From Natronospira sp. (lineage in GTDB: Bacteria > Pseudomonadota > Gammaproteobacteria > Natronospirales > Natronospiraceae), in the NCBI GenBank assembly GCA_003558125.1, contig PWMQ01000072.1:1-64000 (forward strand): a stretch of DNA of 64,000 bases, in the 5' to 3' direction. The notes beneath the pieces were generated by a model, which was not told the DNA's origin, did not search any database, and was given only the letters and a program-made list of their open reading frames with translations. Position numbers and translations under genes: made by a program. Positions 17,570-25,538 of this stretch are shown one piece after another. How positions within the stretch are numbered: the first letter of the stretch is position 1; each line of letters starts with the position of its first letter.

Positions 17570-17977
17570 TTGTCTGATCTATTCGAGTGGCCCGTGCGGG
17601 TCTATTACGAAGACACCGATGTGGGTGGCGTTGTCTATTACGCCAATTATCTGCGTTTCATGGAGCGCGCGCGCACCGAGTGGCTGCGTCAGCTTGGCTT
17701 CGAGCAGGACGAGCTGATCCGCGACGACGGCGTGCTCTTTGCGGTTGCCGCTGCCGAGGTGCGTTACCGTGCCCCGGCCCGTTTCAATGACCTGCTCCAC
17801 GTCACCGCGGCGGTGACCGAGCAGCGTCGCTCCCGAATCATTTTTGAGCAGAAAGTCTATCGTCCCGCCGATGGGGCCCATCTCACCGATGGCATCATTA
17901 CCGTGGCCTGTCTGGATGCCGAGCGTTTCCGGCCGCGCCCCCTTCCCGATTCCATGCAGAGGATTCTGTTCGCATGA
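17570..17977 (+). CDS. ybgC: Tol-Pal-associated acyl-CoA thioesterase YbgC
   Basis: A 135-residue hot-dog thioesterase with the signature YYEDTDVGGVVYYANYLRFMERAR; the Asp in D-T-D-x-G-G-V-V is the catalytic residue of the 4HBT family. YbgC hydrolyses short-chain acyl-CoA thioesters, and E. coli YbgC has been linked to phospholipid enzymes at the inner membrane. It is always first in tol-pal clusters, as here. The start is TTG at 17570, with GGGGAAGG upstream; the nearby ATG at 17553 reads into a stop. Its TGA overlaps the tolQ ATG. Confidence 0.93.
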   Translation: MSDLFEWPVRVYYEDTDVGGVVYYANYLRFMERARTEWLRQLGFEQDELIRDDGVLFAVAAAEVRYRAPARFNDLLHVTAAVTEQRRSRIIFEQKVYRPADGAHLTDGIITVACLDAERFRPRPLPDSMQRILFA

Positions 17978-18657
17978 CCGAACAAGACATGTCCATTTTG
18001 GCATTGATCGCCGAAGCCAGTCTGCTCGTCCAGCTCGTCATGCTGATTCTGGTTCTGGCCTCGGTGGCTTCCTGGGCAGTGATGTTTCGCAAGCATCGCA
18101 TGCTGAGAGAGGCGGAGGAGGCGGCCGAGCGCTTCGAACAGAATTTCTGGGCCGGTGGTGACGTCAGTGAGTTGTATCGGGAGCTGGCGGAGCAGCCGGA
18201 AGAATCCCAGGGTATGGAGGCCATTTTTGAATCGGGTTTTGCGGAATTCGTGGACGGTCAGAAGCGCAAGGGCAGAAGCGCCGACGATGTGGTGGAAAGC
18301 GCCCGCCGCAGCATGCGGATTGTCCACATCCGGGAAATCGACCGCCTGGAAGCCAATCTCGCCTTTCTGGCGACGGTGGGTTCCACCAGTCCCTATATCG
18401 GTCTGTTCGGGACCGTCTGGGGGATCATGAATTCCTTTCGGGCCCTTGGGACCGTGCAGCAGGCCACCCTGTCCATGGTCGCGCCGGGTATTGCCGAAGC
18501 CCTGATTGCCACCGCCATGGGGCTGTTTGCCGCCATTCCCGCGGTGATTGGCTATAACCGTTATGCCGACAAGGTGGAACGGTTGGAGGTGCGTTTCGAC
18601 ACCTTCGTCGAGGAATTCTGCAGCATCCTGGAACGCAACGCGCATTCGGAGCAGTAG
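17974..18657 (+). CDS. tolQ: Tol-Pal system proton-channel protein TolQ
   Basis: A 227-residue inner-membrane protein related to MotA/ExbB. With TolR it converts the proton gradient into force transmitted through TolA to the outer membrane during division. There are three membrane segments: about residues 12-35 (LLVQLVMLILVLASVASWAV), about 130-155 (TSPYIGLFGTVWGIMNSF) and about 165-190 (MVAPGIAEALIATAMGLFAA). A long cytoplasmic loop separates the first two. The TVWGIMNSF and GIAEALIATAMGL motifs are canonical. The ATG overlaps the ybgC stop. Confidence 0.96.
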   Translation: MTEQDMSILALIAEASLLVQLVMLILVLASVASWAVMFRKHRMLREAEEAAERFEQNFWAGGDVSELYRELAEQPEESQGMEAIFESGFAEFVDGQKRKGRSADDVVESARRSMRIVHIREIDRLEANLAFLATVGSTSPYIGLFGTVWGIMNSFRALGTVQQATLSMVAPGIAEALIATAMGLFAAIPAVIGYNRYADKVERLEVRFDTFVEEFCSILERNAHSEQ

Positions 18658-18660
18658 GCA

Positions 18661-19119
18661 ATGGTAGCGGGCAAGCGCAAGAAACGTCGCATGATGGGGG
18701 AGATCAATGTGGTCCCCTATATCGATGTGATGCTGGTGTTGCTGATCATCTTCATGGTCACCGCGCCCCTGCTGATTCAGGGGGTGGATGTGGACCTGCC
18801 CGCCCTGGATGCCGAGCCCATTGATGCGGATCAGCTGCAGGAAAGCCGGCCCATTACCCTGACCGTTGACCGGGACGGGCAGTATTTTCTCAGCATCGGC
18901 GATCAGGACGACCGGCAGGTCAGCGAGGACGAGCTTCAGGCGCTTGTGAGCGAGGCGCTGAACGAACGACCCGATAGTCCAGTCTATGTCCGAGGGGACC
19001 GCAATGTTGACTACGGGCGGGTGATGGAAGCCATGACGAGTTTGAGGGCCGCCGGAGCGCCGGGGGTGGGGCTGATTACCGAGCCGCCCGCGAGGCCTGC
19101 GGGAGCTGAAGGCGCGTGA
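18661..19119 (+). CDS. tolR: Tol-Pal system protein TolR
   Basis: A 152-residue ExbD/TolR-family inner-membrane protein. A basic cytoplasmic head (KRKKRR) precedes a single membrane helix containing the proton-carrying Asp D22 (VVPYIDVMLVLLIIFMVT). The periplasmic domain ends in the conserved VYVRGDRNVDYGRVMEAM block. It partners with TolQ as the stator of the force-generating complex. It starts three bases after tolQ; its stop overlaps the GTG of tolA. Confidence 0.96.
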   Translation: MVAGKRKKRRMMGEINVVPYIDVMLVLLIIFMVTAPLLIQGVDVDLPALDAEPIDADQLQESRPITLTVDRDGQYFLSIGDQDDRQVSEDELQALVSEALNERPDSPVYVRGDRNVDYGRVMEAMTSLRAAGAPGVGLITEPPARPAGAEGA

Positions 19120-20036
19120 ATCGCCGAAGGCAACAGGAAGACTGGAAGTGGCCTCTGGTGATCTCGGCCACCCTGCATGTCCTGCTGGGAAGCACCCTGC
19201 TGATCAGCCTCGAGCGTGATCGCCCCATCGAGGACGCGGCGGACGAGGCACCGGGGGAGATCATCCAGGCCACCAGTATCGATGCCGAAAGCCTGGATGC
19301 GGCGCGGCAGGAACTGATCGAGCGCGAACGCCAGCGCGAGGAGGCAGCGCGCCGCGCGGCAGAGGAAGCCGAGCGCCGGGCTCGCGAGGAAGAAGCGGCC
19401 CGTGCCGCCGCCGAGGAGCAGCGTCGACGCGAAGCGGCCGAGGCGGAACGGCGGCGTCAGGAAGAAGAGCGCCGTCAAGCCGAGGAGGCGGAAGCGCGAC
19501 GGCAGGCGGAAGCGGAGGAGCGTCGGCGGGCAGAGGAAGAGGCCCGCCGCCAGGCCGAAGAGGAGGAGCGCCGGCGGGCAGAGGAAGAAGCCCGTCGCCA
19601 GGCGGAAGAGGAAGAGCGCCGACGGGCTGAAGAAGAAGCTCGGCGTCAGGCGGAAGAGGAAGAGCGCCGCCGGCGGGAGGCTGAGGAGGCCATGCAGCGG
19701 GCAGCCGAGGAAGAGGCCCGGGCCCGTCGCGAGGCCGAGCGGCAGCGGCGGATCCAGAGCCTGCGGGCCCAATATACGGCCCAGATTCGTGCCCATGTGG
19801 AGCGCCACTGGATTCGGCCCGGCGAGGTGCCGGATGATCTGGCCTGCGAGGTCGTCGCCCAGCAGATTCCCGGTGGCGAGGTAGTGGAGGTTCAGGTGCG
19901 AGACTGCAATGCACCGGCCGCGGTGGTTCGGTCCATTGAATCGGCCGTGTTTCGCTCTTCGCCCTTGCCGCCGCCACCGGAAGAAGAGGCCTTCGCCAGG
20001 ACCATCGTATTTACCTTTAGAGGGGATGCACAGTGA
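19116..20036 (+). CDS. tolA: Tol-Pal system protein TolA
   Basis: The 306-residue periplasm-spanning protein links TolQR to TolB/Pal. It has one membrane helix (about 14-32), then a long charged coiled coil (about 65-215) dominated by Arg, Glu and Ala, then a C-terminal domain beginning YTAQIRAHVERHWIRP with a Cys pair (C245 and C271). It is shorter than E. coli TolA (421). Only one lysine (residue 11) is present; basic positions in the coil are all arginine. Four 48-bp repeats make part of the coil. The start is GTG overlapping the tolR TGA. Confidence 0.93.
   Translation: MNRRRQQEDWKWPLVISATLHVLLGSTLLISLERDRPIEDAADEAPGEIIQATSIDAESLDAARQELIERERQREEAARRAAEEAERRAREEEAARAAAEEQRRREAAEAERRRQEEERRQAEEAEARRQAEAEERRRAEEEARRQAEEEERRRAEEEARRQAEEEERRRAEEEARRQAEEEERRRREAEEAMQRAAEEEARARREAERQRRIQSLRAQYTAQIRAHVERHWIRPGEVPDDLACEVVAQQIPGGEVVEVQVRDCNAPAAVVRSIESAVFRSSPLPPPPEEEAFARTIVFTFRGDAQ
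19497..19688 (+). repeat. Four tandem 48-bp coding repeats in tolA
   Basis: Four consecutive 16-codon units starting RRQAE (residues 128, 144, 160, 176) encode RRQAEEEERRRAEEEA with few changes; the last unit diverges. The repeat gives a regular highly charged helix and is a site where copy number could vary by slippage or recombination. Confidence 0.9.
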
Positions 20037-21379
20037 AGCAAGCAAATCACTATCGGCGGGCAGGCTGGCTGATTCTGCTTCTGTGGCTGTTCGCCCCGGC
20101 CGTCTGGGCCGATGAGGTGCTGCGGGTGGATATCACCAGTGGTGTGGATGCTGCCGAGCCGGTGGCCGTGGTGCCCTTTGCCTGGGAAGCAGACGGCGAG
20201 GCGGGGCAGGATGTGGCCGCCATCATTGCCGCCAATCTGGAACGCAGTGGTCGCTTTCGCCCCCTGAGCCGGGACGAGCTGCCCGCCCGTCCCGGCATCG
20301 AAGGCCGCCCTTCCTTCAGTGAATGGCGTGAAGCGGAGGCCGATAATCTGATCGTGGGCGAGGTGCGCCAGTCCGGTGATCGCCTGGATATTCGTTTCCG
20401 CGTCTACGATGTCCACCGCGGCGAGCAGGTGCTGGGCTACAGTCTGCCGGCGAGGGCCGACCGCCTGCGACGGGCTGCCCACCAGATCAGCGATATGATC
20501 TACGAGCGGCTGACCGGTGACCCCGGTGCCTTCAATACCCGACTGGCCTATGTCCAGGTCGAGCGGCGCAATGGCCGGGAGCGCTTTCATCTGGTGGTGG
20601 CGGATTCCGACGGCGAGAACCCTCGCCAGATCATGAGTTCTTCCCATCCCATCATGTCACCGGCCTGGTCTCCCGATGGCGAGCGCCTGGCCTATGTCTC
20701 TTTCGAGAACCGCCGTTCCGAGATCTTCGTGCAGGAATTGCGGACCGGGCAGCGTCAGTCCGTCTCCGCCCGGGACGGCATCAATGGTGCGCCGGCCTTC
20801 TCCCCGGATGGCAAACGGCTGGCCATGACCCTGTCGGTGGGAGATGGCGGGCCGGATATCCATGTGCTCGACCTGGAAAGCGGTGAATTCACCCGTGTCA
20901 CCCGCAGCCGGGCGATTGATACCGAACCCGCCTGGTTCCCGGACGGTGACCGTCTTGCCTTTACCTCGGACCGTGGGGGTGCGCCCCAGATTTACAGCGT
21001 GGGGGTGGATGGTGGGCAGTTACGGCGTTTGACCTTTGATGGCAACTATAATGCCCGCCCCATGGTCTCACCCGATGGTCGACGGCTGGCCATGATCCAT
21101 CGCGGTGCGCAACCCGGGTTTCGGATTGCAGTCCAGGATATGGAACGTCGCGGTCTGACCGTGCTGGGAGAAGGCAACAGTGATGAATCTCCCAGTTTTG
21201 CCCCCAATGGCGCCATGATCATTTATGCCTCGCGCAGCAATGGGCAGGGCGTCCTGTCCGCCGTGTCCACGGACGGCCGGGTACGCCAGCGTCTGGGCAG
21301 CGGTGAAAGCAATGTCCGCGAGCCTGCCTGGTCGCCACGCCTGGATGCCGTCGACCGGGGTGCGCTGCGAGGAAACTGA
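20033..21379 (+). CDS. tolB: Tol-Pal system beta-propeller protein TolB
   Basis: The 448-residue periplasmic protein has a signal peptide ending AVWA and a cleaved mature start DEVLRVDI. An N-terminal domain (to about 180) precedes a six-bladed propeller with repeated W/FSPDG-x-R/KLA motifs (AWSPDGERLAYVS, AFSPDGKRLAMTL, AWFPDGDRLAFTS, MVSPDGRRLAMIH, SFAPNGAMIIYAS). It binds Pal and TolA. The mature protein has a single lysine, in SPDGKRL. The start is GTG overlapping the tolA stop. Confidence 0.96.
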   Translation: MKQANHYRRAGWLILLLWLFAPAVWADEVLRVDITSGVDAAEPVAVVPFAWEADGEAGQDVAAIIAANLERSGRFRPLSRDELPARPGIEGRPSFSEWREAEADNLIVGEVRQSGDRLDIRFRVYDVHRGEQVLGYSLPARADRLRRAAHQISDMIYERLTGDPGAFNTRLAYVQVERRNGRERFHLVVADSDGENPRQIMSSSHPIMSPAWSPDGERLAYVSFENRRSEIFVQELRTGQRQSVSARDGINGAPAFSPDGKRLAMTLSVGDGGPDIHVLDLESGEFTRVTRSRAIDTEPAWFPDGDRLAFTSDRGGAPQIYSVGVDGGQLRRLTFDGNYNARPMVSPDGRRLAMIHRGAQPGFRIAVQDMERRGLTVLGEGNSDESPSFAPNGAMIIYASRSNGQGVLSAVSTDGRVRQRLGSGESNVREPAWSPRLDAVDRGALRGN

Positions 21380-21421
21380 CAGCCTGGCTTTTCAAAAATT
21401 TGATTGCAGGGGAGTAGTTCC

Positions 21422-21970
21422 ATGAACGGGAATGAAGGTATCACCTTGAAGCTTGTCACTGCCTTGTCGGCGGCCCTGGTCCTGGCCGCCTGTGCCGGCA
21501 CTCAGGAGATCGTCGATGAGGAGGCCGCCGACGAGGCGGACCGCCGCGCTGCTCAGGAAAGAGAATCGGCGGAGATCGATGGTCTGCGGGATGATGAATT
21601 TGCCGAGTTCCAGGCCCTGGACGACCCGGATAGCCCGCTGTCCGAGCGGGTCATCTACTTCGATTTCGACCGTTACGAGGTCAAATCCGAGTACCGGGAA
21701 CTGGTTCGGGAACACGCCCGCTACCTGCGTGACAGGCCCGATCTGCGGGTCCGTCTGGAAGGTCATACGGACGAACGCGGCTCACGAGAGTACAATATCG
21801 GTTTGGGAGACCGACGGGCCCAGGCCGTCCGGCGCATGCTCGTGCTCCATGGGGTATCCGAGGACCAGATCCGGACCGTGAGTTACGGTGAGGAGCGGCC
21901 GGCCATCCCGGAGAGCAATGAGGATGCCTGGGCCGCCAACCGTCGGGTGGAAATCGACTATATCCGGTGA
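21422..21970 (+). CDS. pal: Peptidoglycan-associated lipoprotein Pal
   Basis: A 182-residue outer-membrane lipoprotein that anchors the outer membrane to peptidoglycan and is the terminal target of the Tol machine. The lipobox LAAC gives C24. An acidic linker is followed by an OmpA-like domain (YFDFDRYEVKSEY, LEGHTDERGSREYNIGLGDRRA, YGEERP, NRRVEI) with the diaminopimelate-contact D and R residues. ATG 21422 is preferred over an in-frame upstream codon at 21404 because AGGGGAG lies 7 bases before it and a lipoprotein signal follows. Confidence 0.96.
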   Translation: MNGNEGITLKLVTALSAALVLAACAGTQEIVDEEAADEADRRAAQERESAEIDGLRDDEFAEFQALDDPDSPLSERVIYFDFDRYEVKSEYRELVREHARYLRDRPDLRVRLEGHTDERGSREYNIGLGDRRAQAVRRMLVLHGVSEDQIRTVSYGEERPAIPESNEDAWAANRRVEIDYIR

Positions 21971-22755
21971 TGCCAATGTCTTTTCGAAACAGCCTGATTC
22001 CACTGGCCCTGGGCAGCATCCTACTGCTGCCGGGCTGTGCCGCCCTGGATGCCCAGGACGACGAAACCGCCGAGCGGCTTGATCAACTGGAAGACCGTCT
22101 CGCACAGATCGAGCGCCTGGTGGACAGTGACAGCCTTATTGATCTTGCCGCCAGCCTGGAGGAAATCCAGTCGGAACTTCGCGGCCTGCGTGGTGATGTG
22201 GAACTGCTTCAACACCAGCAGGAGGGCATCCAGGAGCGCCAGCGGGAAACCTACCTGGACCTGGACCGGCGGCTTCGGCGCCTGGAAGTCGGGGGTGCAC
22301 CGACGGGCACACCCGACCTTCAGGAAGACGAACTGGCAGGACTGGATGCCGGTGAGGAAAGGGGCGCGGCGGATCCAGCCGAGGCCTACCAGGCGGCCTT
22401 CGAGCTTCTCCGGGAGGGGCGCTACGACGCCGCCGGCGAGGCCTTTGACGCCTTCCTGGTAGACCACGCCGACAGCGATCTCGGCGCTAATGCCCGCTAT
22501 TGGCTGGGAGAGGTTCATTACGTCACCCGGGATTTCGAGCAGGCCAGCGAAGAATTTCGGCGTGTCCTGGATGATTATCCGGGCTCCAACAAGGAGGCGG
22601 ACGCCGCTCTGAAGCTGGGTTTTGCCTATTACGAGCTGGAGCAATGGGATCAGGCGCGGGACATGCTTGAAGAAGTCCGCCGCTCCCATCCGGATACCTC
22701 GGCCGCCCGTCTGGCGGGGAACCGCCTCAATCGCATGGCCGATGAAGGCCGCTGA
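21970..22755 (+). CDS. cpoB: Cell division coordinator CpoB (YbgF)
   Basis: The 261-residue periplasmic protein of the Tol-Pal cluster coordinates peptidoglycan synthesis and outer-membrane constriction in E. coli. After an export signal comes a trimeric coiled coil (about 28-105, RLDQLEDRLAQIERL), a linker, and three C-terminal TPR units from about 135 (AYQAAFELLREGRYDAAGEAF onward). The signal ends LLLPGC, which reads as a possible lipobox, whereas E. coli CpoB is soluble. ATG 21970 overlaps the pal TGA; GTG 21967 is an alternative. Confidence 0.93.
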   Translation: MPMSFRNSLIPLALGSILLLPGCAALDAQDDETAERLDQLEDRLAQIERLVDSDSLIDLAASLEEIQSELRGLRGDVELLQHQQEGIQERQRETYLDLDRRLRRLEVGGAPTGTPDLQEDELAGLDAGEERGAADPAEAYQAAFELLREGRYDAAGEAFDAFLVDHADSDLGANARYWLGEVHYVTRDFEQASEEFRRVLDDYPGSNKEADAALKLGFAYYELEQWDQARDMLEEVRRSHPDTSAARLAGNRLNRMADEGR

Positions 22756-22766
22756 GTGAGCGCTCC

Positions 22767-23465
22767 ATGACGGTAGAGGTTCCGCTCAAGCCGATGTCTT
22801 CCCGTGATTCTGCAGGGTCGCGGGTGAACCGGGTGCGCATTACCGAGATATTCCATTCTCTTCAGGGAGAATCGCGAACGGTGGGCTTGCCCACCGTTTT
22901 CGTGCGTCTGACCGGCTGCCCGCTGCGCTGCGTATACTGCGATACCGAATATGCCTTCCATGGCGGAGAGTGGCGAGAGATCGACGACATCTGCCGGGAG
23001 GTCGCCAGCTACCAGGCCCGCCATGTCACGGTGACCGGGGGCGAACCCCTGGCCCAGTTCAACGCCGATCGGCTGATCCACGCCCTTGCCGATGGCGGGC
23101 AGGAAGTCTCGGTGGAAACCAGTGGCGCAATGGACATCAGTGTCCTGGATGATCGCATTGTTCGGGTGATGGATATCAAGACTCCCGGCTCCGGTGAGGT
23201 GGATCGGAATCGTTGGGAGAATCTGGACCAGTTGCGCCCCACTGATCAGCTCAAGTTCGTGATTTGCAACCGGGCCGACTATGAGTGGAGCCGGGACCTG
23301 TTGCGGCGAGAGTCACTGCAGGATCGCTGCGAAGTCCTTTTCTCGCCGGAGCACCAGGGTCTCAAGCCCGCCCAGCTGGCGGAATGGATACTGGAAGACC
23401 GCCTCCCGGTGCGGTTTCAGCTGCAATTGCACAAGTACCTCTGGGGCGACGTCCCCGGTCGCTGA
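22767..23465 (+). CDS. queE: 7-carboxy-7-deazaguanine synthase QueE
   Basis: This radical-SAM enzyme converts 6-carboxytetrahydropterin to 7-carboxy-7-deazaguanine on the queuosine tRNA-modification pathway. The 232 residues have FHSLQGES near the start, the iron-sulfur cluster motif C-x3-C-x2-C in [11 protein letters not shown], the SAM-binding [11 protein letters not shown], and [11 protein letters not shown]. The gene follows cpoB by 11 bases, as in many gammaproteobacteria, and precedes queC. Confidence 0.95.
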   Translation: MTVEVPLKPMSSRDSAGSRVNRVRITEIFHSLQGESRTVGLPTVFVRLTGCPLRCVYCDTEYAFHGGEWREIDDICREVASYQARHVTVTGGEPLAQFNADRLIHALADGGQEVSVETSGAMDISVLDDRIVRVMDIKTPGSGEVDRNRWENLDQLRPTDQLKFVICNRADYEWSRDLLRRESLQDRCEVLFSPEHQGLKPAQLAEWILEDRLPVRFQLQLHKYLWGDVPGR

Positions 23466-23482
23466 CAGAGCCTAGCCAGATT

Positions 23483-24175
23483 ATGCCGATTTCAAATGAC
23501 GACACGCCGAAGGCCGTCGTGCTCCTCTCGGGCGGCCTGGATTCAGCCACCGTGCTGGCCATGGCCAGGGACGAGGGCTACGAGTGTCATGCAATCAGTT
23601 TCCGCTATGGCCAGCGCCATGATGCAGAATTGCAGGCGGCCGAGCGTGTAGCCGAGTCCCTGGGGGCCGCCAGCCATCGGACTGTGGGGCTGGACCTGGG
23701 TAGCCTGGGTGGCTCCGCGTTGACCGATGCCAGTCTGGCGGTGCCCGAGACCCCGGGTGAGGGGATCCCGGTGACCTATGTACCGGCCCGCAACACGGTC
23801 TTCCTCTCCATTGCCATGGGCCTGGCCGAAGTCATTGAAGCCGCTGCCATTTATATCGGTGTCAATGCGGTGGATTACAGTGGTTATCCTGATTGTCGGC
23901 CGGCATTCATCGAGCGGTTCCAGGCATTATCCGATGTGGCGACACGCCAGGGTCTGGAAGGTCGGGGACCGAGTATTCGCACCCCGCTGATCGATTTGCC
24001 CAAGTCCGAGATTATTCGGCGTGGTCTGGCGCTCGGTGTGGACTATGGCCTGACCGTGAGTTGCTATCAGGCCGATGAGGCGGGCAGGGCCTGTGGCCGC
24101 TGCGACGCCTGCCGTTTCCGCCGCCAGGGCTTTGAAGAAGCCGGGGTCGGGGATCCCACCCACTACCGACAGTGA
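23483..24175 (+). CDS. queC: 7-cyano-7-deazaguanine synthase QueC
   Basis: This ATP-dependent enzyme converts 7-carboxy-7-deazaguanine to preQ0, the step after QueE. The 230-residue product has the PP-loop [11 protein letters not shown] (residues 13-23), [13 protein letters not shown] and [15 protein letters not shown]-terminal zinc site has four cysteines in the spacing C194-x9-C204-x2-C207-x2-C210. ATG 23483 is chosen because conserved sequence starts there; the open frame extends upstream into queE without conservation. Confidence 0.96.
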   Translation: MPISNDDTPKAVVLLSGGLDSATVLAMARDEGYECHAISFRYGQRHDAELQAAERVAESLGAASHRTVGLDLGSLGGSALTDASLAVPETPGEGIPVTYVPARNTVFLSIAMGLAEVIEAAAIYIGVNAVDYSGYPDCRPAFIERFQALSDVATRQGLEGRGPSIRTPLIDLPKSEIIRRGLALGVDYGLTVSCYQADEAGRACGRCDACRFRRQGFEEAGVGDPTHYRQ

Positions 24176-24246
24176 GTGGCAGGGAAGTTTTCTCTCTCTC
24201 AGAGCTTCCAACATGTGTGCAATGCCGCTATAATGGCGGGCTTTCC

Positions 24247-24322
24247 GGGTCGTTAGCTCAGTTGGTAGAGCATCGGACTTTTAATCCGCTGGTCGCTGGT
24301 TCGAATCCAGCACGACCCACCA
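24247..24322 (+). tRNA. tRNA-Lys (TTT anticodon)
   Basis: A 76-nt cloverleaf with encoded CCA. The acceptor GGGTCGT pairs with ACGACCC, and the anticodon stem CGGAC/GTCCG-type pairing encloses CTTTTAA, giving anticodon TTT. It is followed at once by a strong stem-loop. Confidence 0.96.
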
Positions 24323-24326
24323 AATT

Positions 24327-24363
24327 AAAAAAGGCGCTTCTCCTTGGAGAAGCGCCTTTTTTA
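24327..24363. terminator. Strong bidirectional terminator
   Basis: The stem AAAGGCGCTTCTCC/GGAGAAGCGCCTTT has a 2-base loop and is bordered by A and T tracts. It ends the tRNA-Lys transcript and could also stop transcription arriving from the minus-strand gene at 24394-24783. Confidence 0.92.
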
Positions 24364-24393
24364 ATTTGCGGGTATTGTCCCGGTACTGGTGAT

Positions 24394-24783
24394 TTACCAG
24401 GTGCGGGTCTCGATGATGGAAACCGAGAAATCGGACATATTGCGCTCGAACTCCATCATGGCAGTGAAATCAAATTCCGCCGATTCACCGGGGCCCAGGT
24501 TTTCGGTCCGGGCCGGCCAGCCGTCAACGCTGTCCACGGGGTTGCCGTTGCCGGCTCTTGCTTCGATTTCCACTCGGGCACCGGCGGGCTCGCTGCAGTT
24601 ATTCACTAGCTGCCCGCGCATCACCAGCCGGGGGCAGTTGCGTCCGGAACAGTTCTCAACCGAGATATCCAGATCCTGGACGTCGAAGTCCGAAGAAGTG
24701 CAGGCCGCCCAGGCCATGTTTCCGAAACCAAGGAAAAGCATTGTCGTGGCCGCCAGGGCCAGGTACTTGAGGGAGTGATTCAT
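24394..24783 (-). CDS. Small secreted protein, FxLYD-like, paralog A
   Basis: The 129-residue protein has a signal peptide (cleavage after MAWA). The mature part of about 103 residues has four cysteines (C28, C45, C50, C63). The strand pattern VMRGQLVNNCSEPAGARVEIEA then NLGPGESAEFDF resembles the FxLYD immunoglobulin-like fold (G-x-V/L-x-N-N ... L-x-P-G-E ... F). It is about 65% identical by hand count to the neighbour at 24966-25343, with identical cysteine spacing. Mature lysines are absent. An AAGGA ribosome site precedes the ATG. Function is unknown; two disulfides and a periplasmic or extracellular location are inferred. Confidence 0.75.
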   Translation of the reverse strand: MNHSLKYLALAATTMLFLGFGNMAWAACTSSDFDVQDLDISVENCSGRNCPRLVMRGQLVNNCSEPAGARVEIEARAGNGNPVDSVDGWPARTENLGPGESAEFDFTAMMEFERNMSDFSVSIIETRTW

Positions 24784-24965
24784 GTGGACTCGTCCTTAAT
24801 CGCTTGTTCGCAAAATCCAATTACTTTCAGAACTCAGGGAAACGGCTGTCCTGCCGCTATGCCCGGCTCACCTGTCCCCTTAATTTTGTGGCCTGCTGTC
24901 GCACGCCTTGTGCAGCGTCCAATCAGGCAGGCCAACGGTGTGCGGGCTTGACGCCCGTCTGTGCA

Positions 24966-25343
24966 TTACCATTCGCGGACTTCGACAATGCTGACCGAGA
25001 AGTCCACCATGTTGCGTTCGAAGGTCATCATGCCGGTGAAATCGAAGGAGACCCGGTCACCTGGGTCCAGATTGCTGGTTCGCGCCGGCCAGCCATCCAC
25101 GGAATTGACCACGTTGCCGTTACCGGCGAGGGCCTCAATCTCGATTCGGGCCGCCGCGGGGGCGTCACAGTTATTGATCAGGTCGCCCTTGATGATCACC
25201 CTTGGGCAGTTACGGCCACGACACTGGTCGATGCCGATTTCAAAATTCTCCACCCCAAAATCTCCGGAGGAGCAGGCCGCCCAGGCCGGGGCCGCCAGTG
25301 GCAAAACAAACAGCAGACTGCAGAGCAGGACCATCTTTCGCAT
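24966..25343 (-). CDS. Small secreted protein, FxLYD-like, paralog B
   Basis: The 125-residue protein has a signal peptide (cleavage after PAWA). It is a tandem paralog of the gene at 24394-24783, sharing ENxxIxxxxCxGRNCPR, NNC, SVDGWPART, FDFT, FERNM and DFSVSI blocks. The four cysteines (C24, C41, C46, C59) keep the exact spacing 17-5-13. An AGGGG ribosome site precedes the ATG. The two genes are 182 bases apart on the same strand, with no obvious terminator between them. The partner or ligand is unknown. Confidence 0.75.
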   Translation of the reverse strand: MRKMVLLCSLLFVLPLAAPAWAACSSGDFGVENFEIGIDQCRGRNCPRVIIKGDLINNCDAPAAARIEIEALAGNGNVVNSVDGWPARTSNLDPGDRVSFDFTGMMTFERNMVDFSVSIVEVREW

Positions 25344-25538
25344 TTCGGGAACCCCTCTTCCGACGAAGGCCTAGCGACATTTGACATATACAGTGTGGTC
25401 AAGGGAGGGGGCAGGGGGCAATCCCGTGATTAACGGGCGGTAATTCTCAGGGGATGGGCGGTTCAGAGCGGGTACTGTCGGTATCGTGCGCCTGATCGCC
25501 GGGCCTGCCCGACGAGAGGGAATTTCGCCGCGCGCGCT

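Noticed and set aside
19497-19688. Possible CRISPR-like tandem repeat
   Set aside because: The repeats are contiguous, in frame and encode the TolA coiled coil; there are no spacers.
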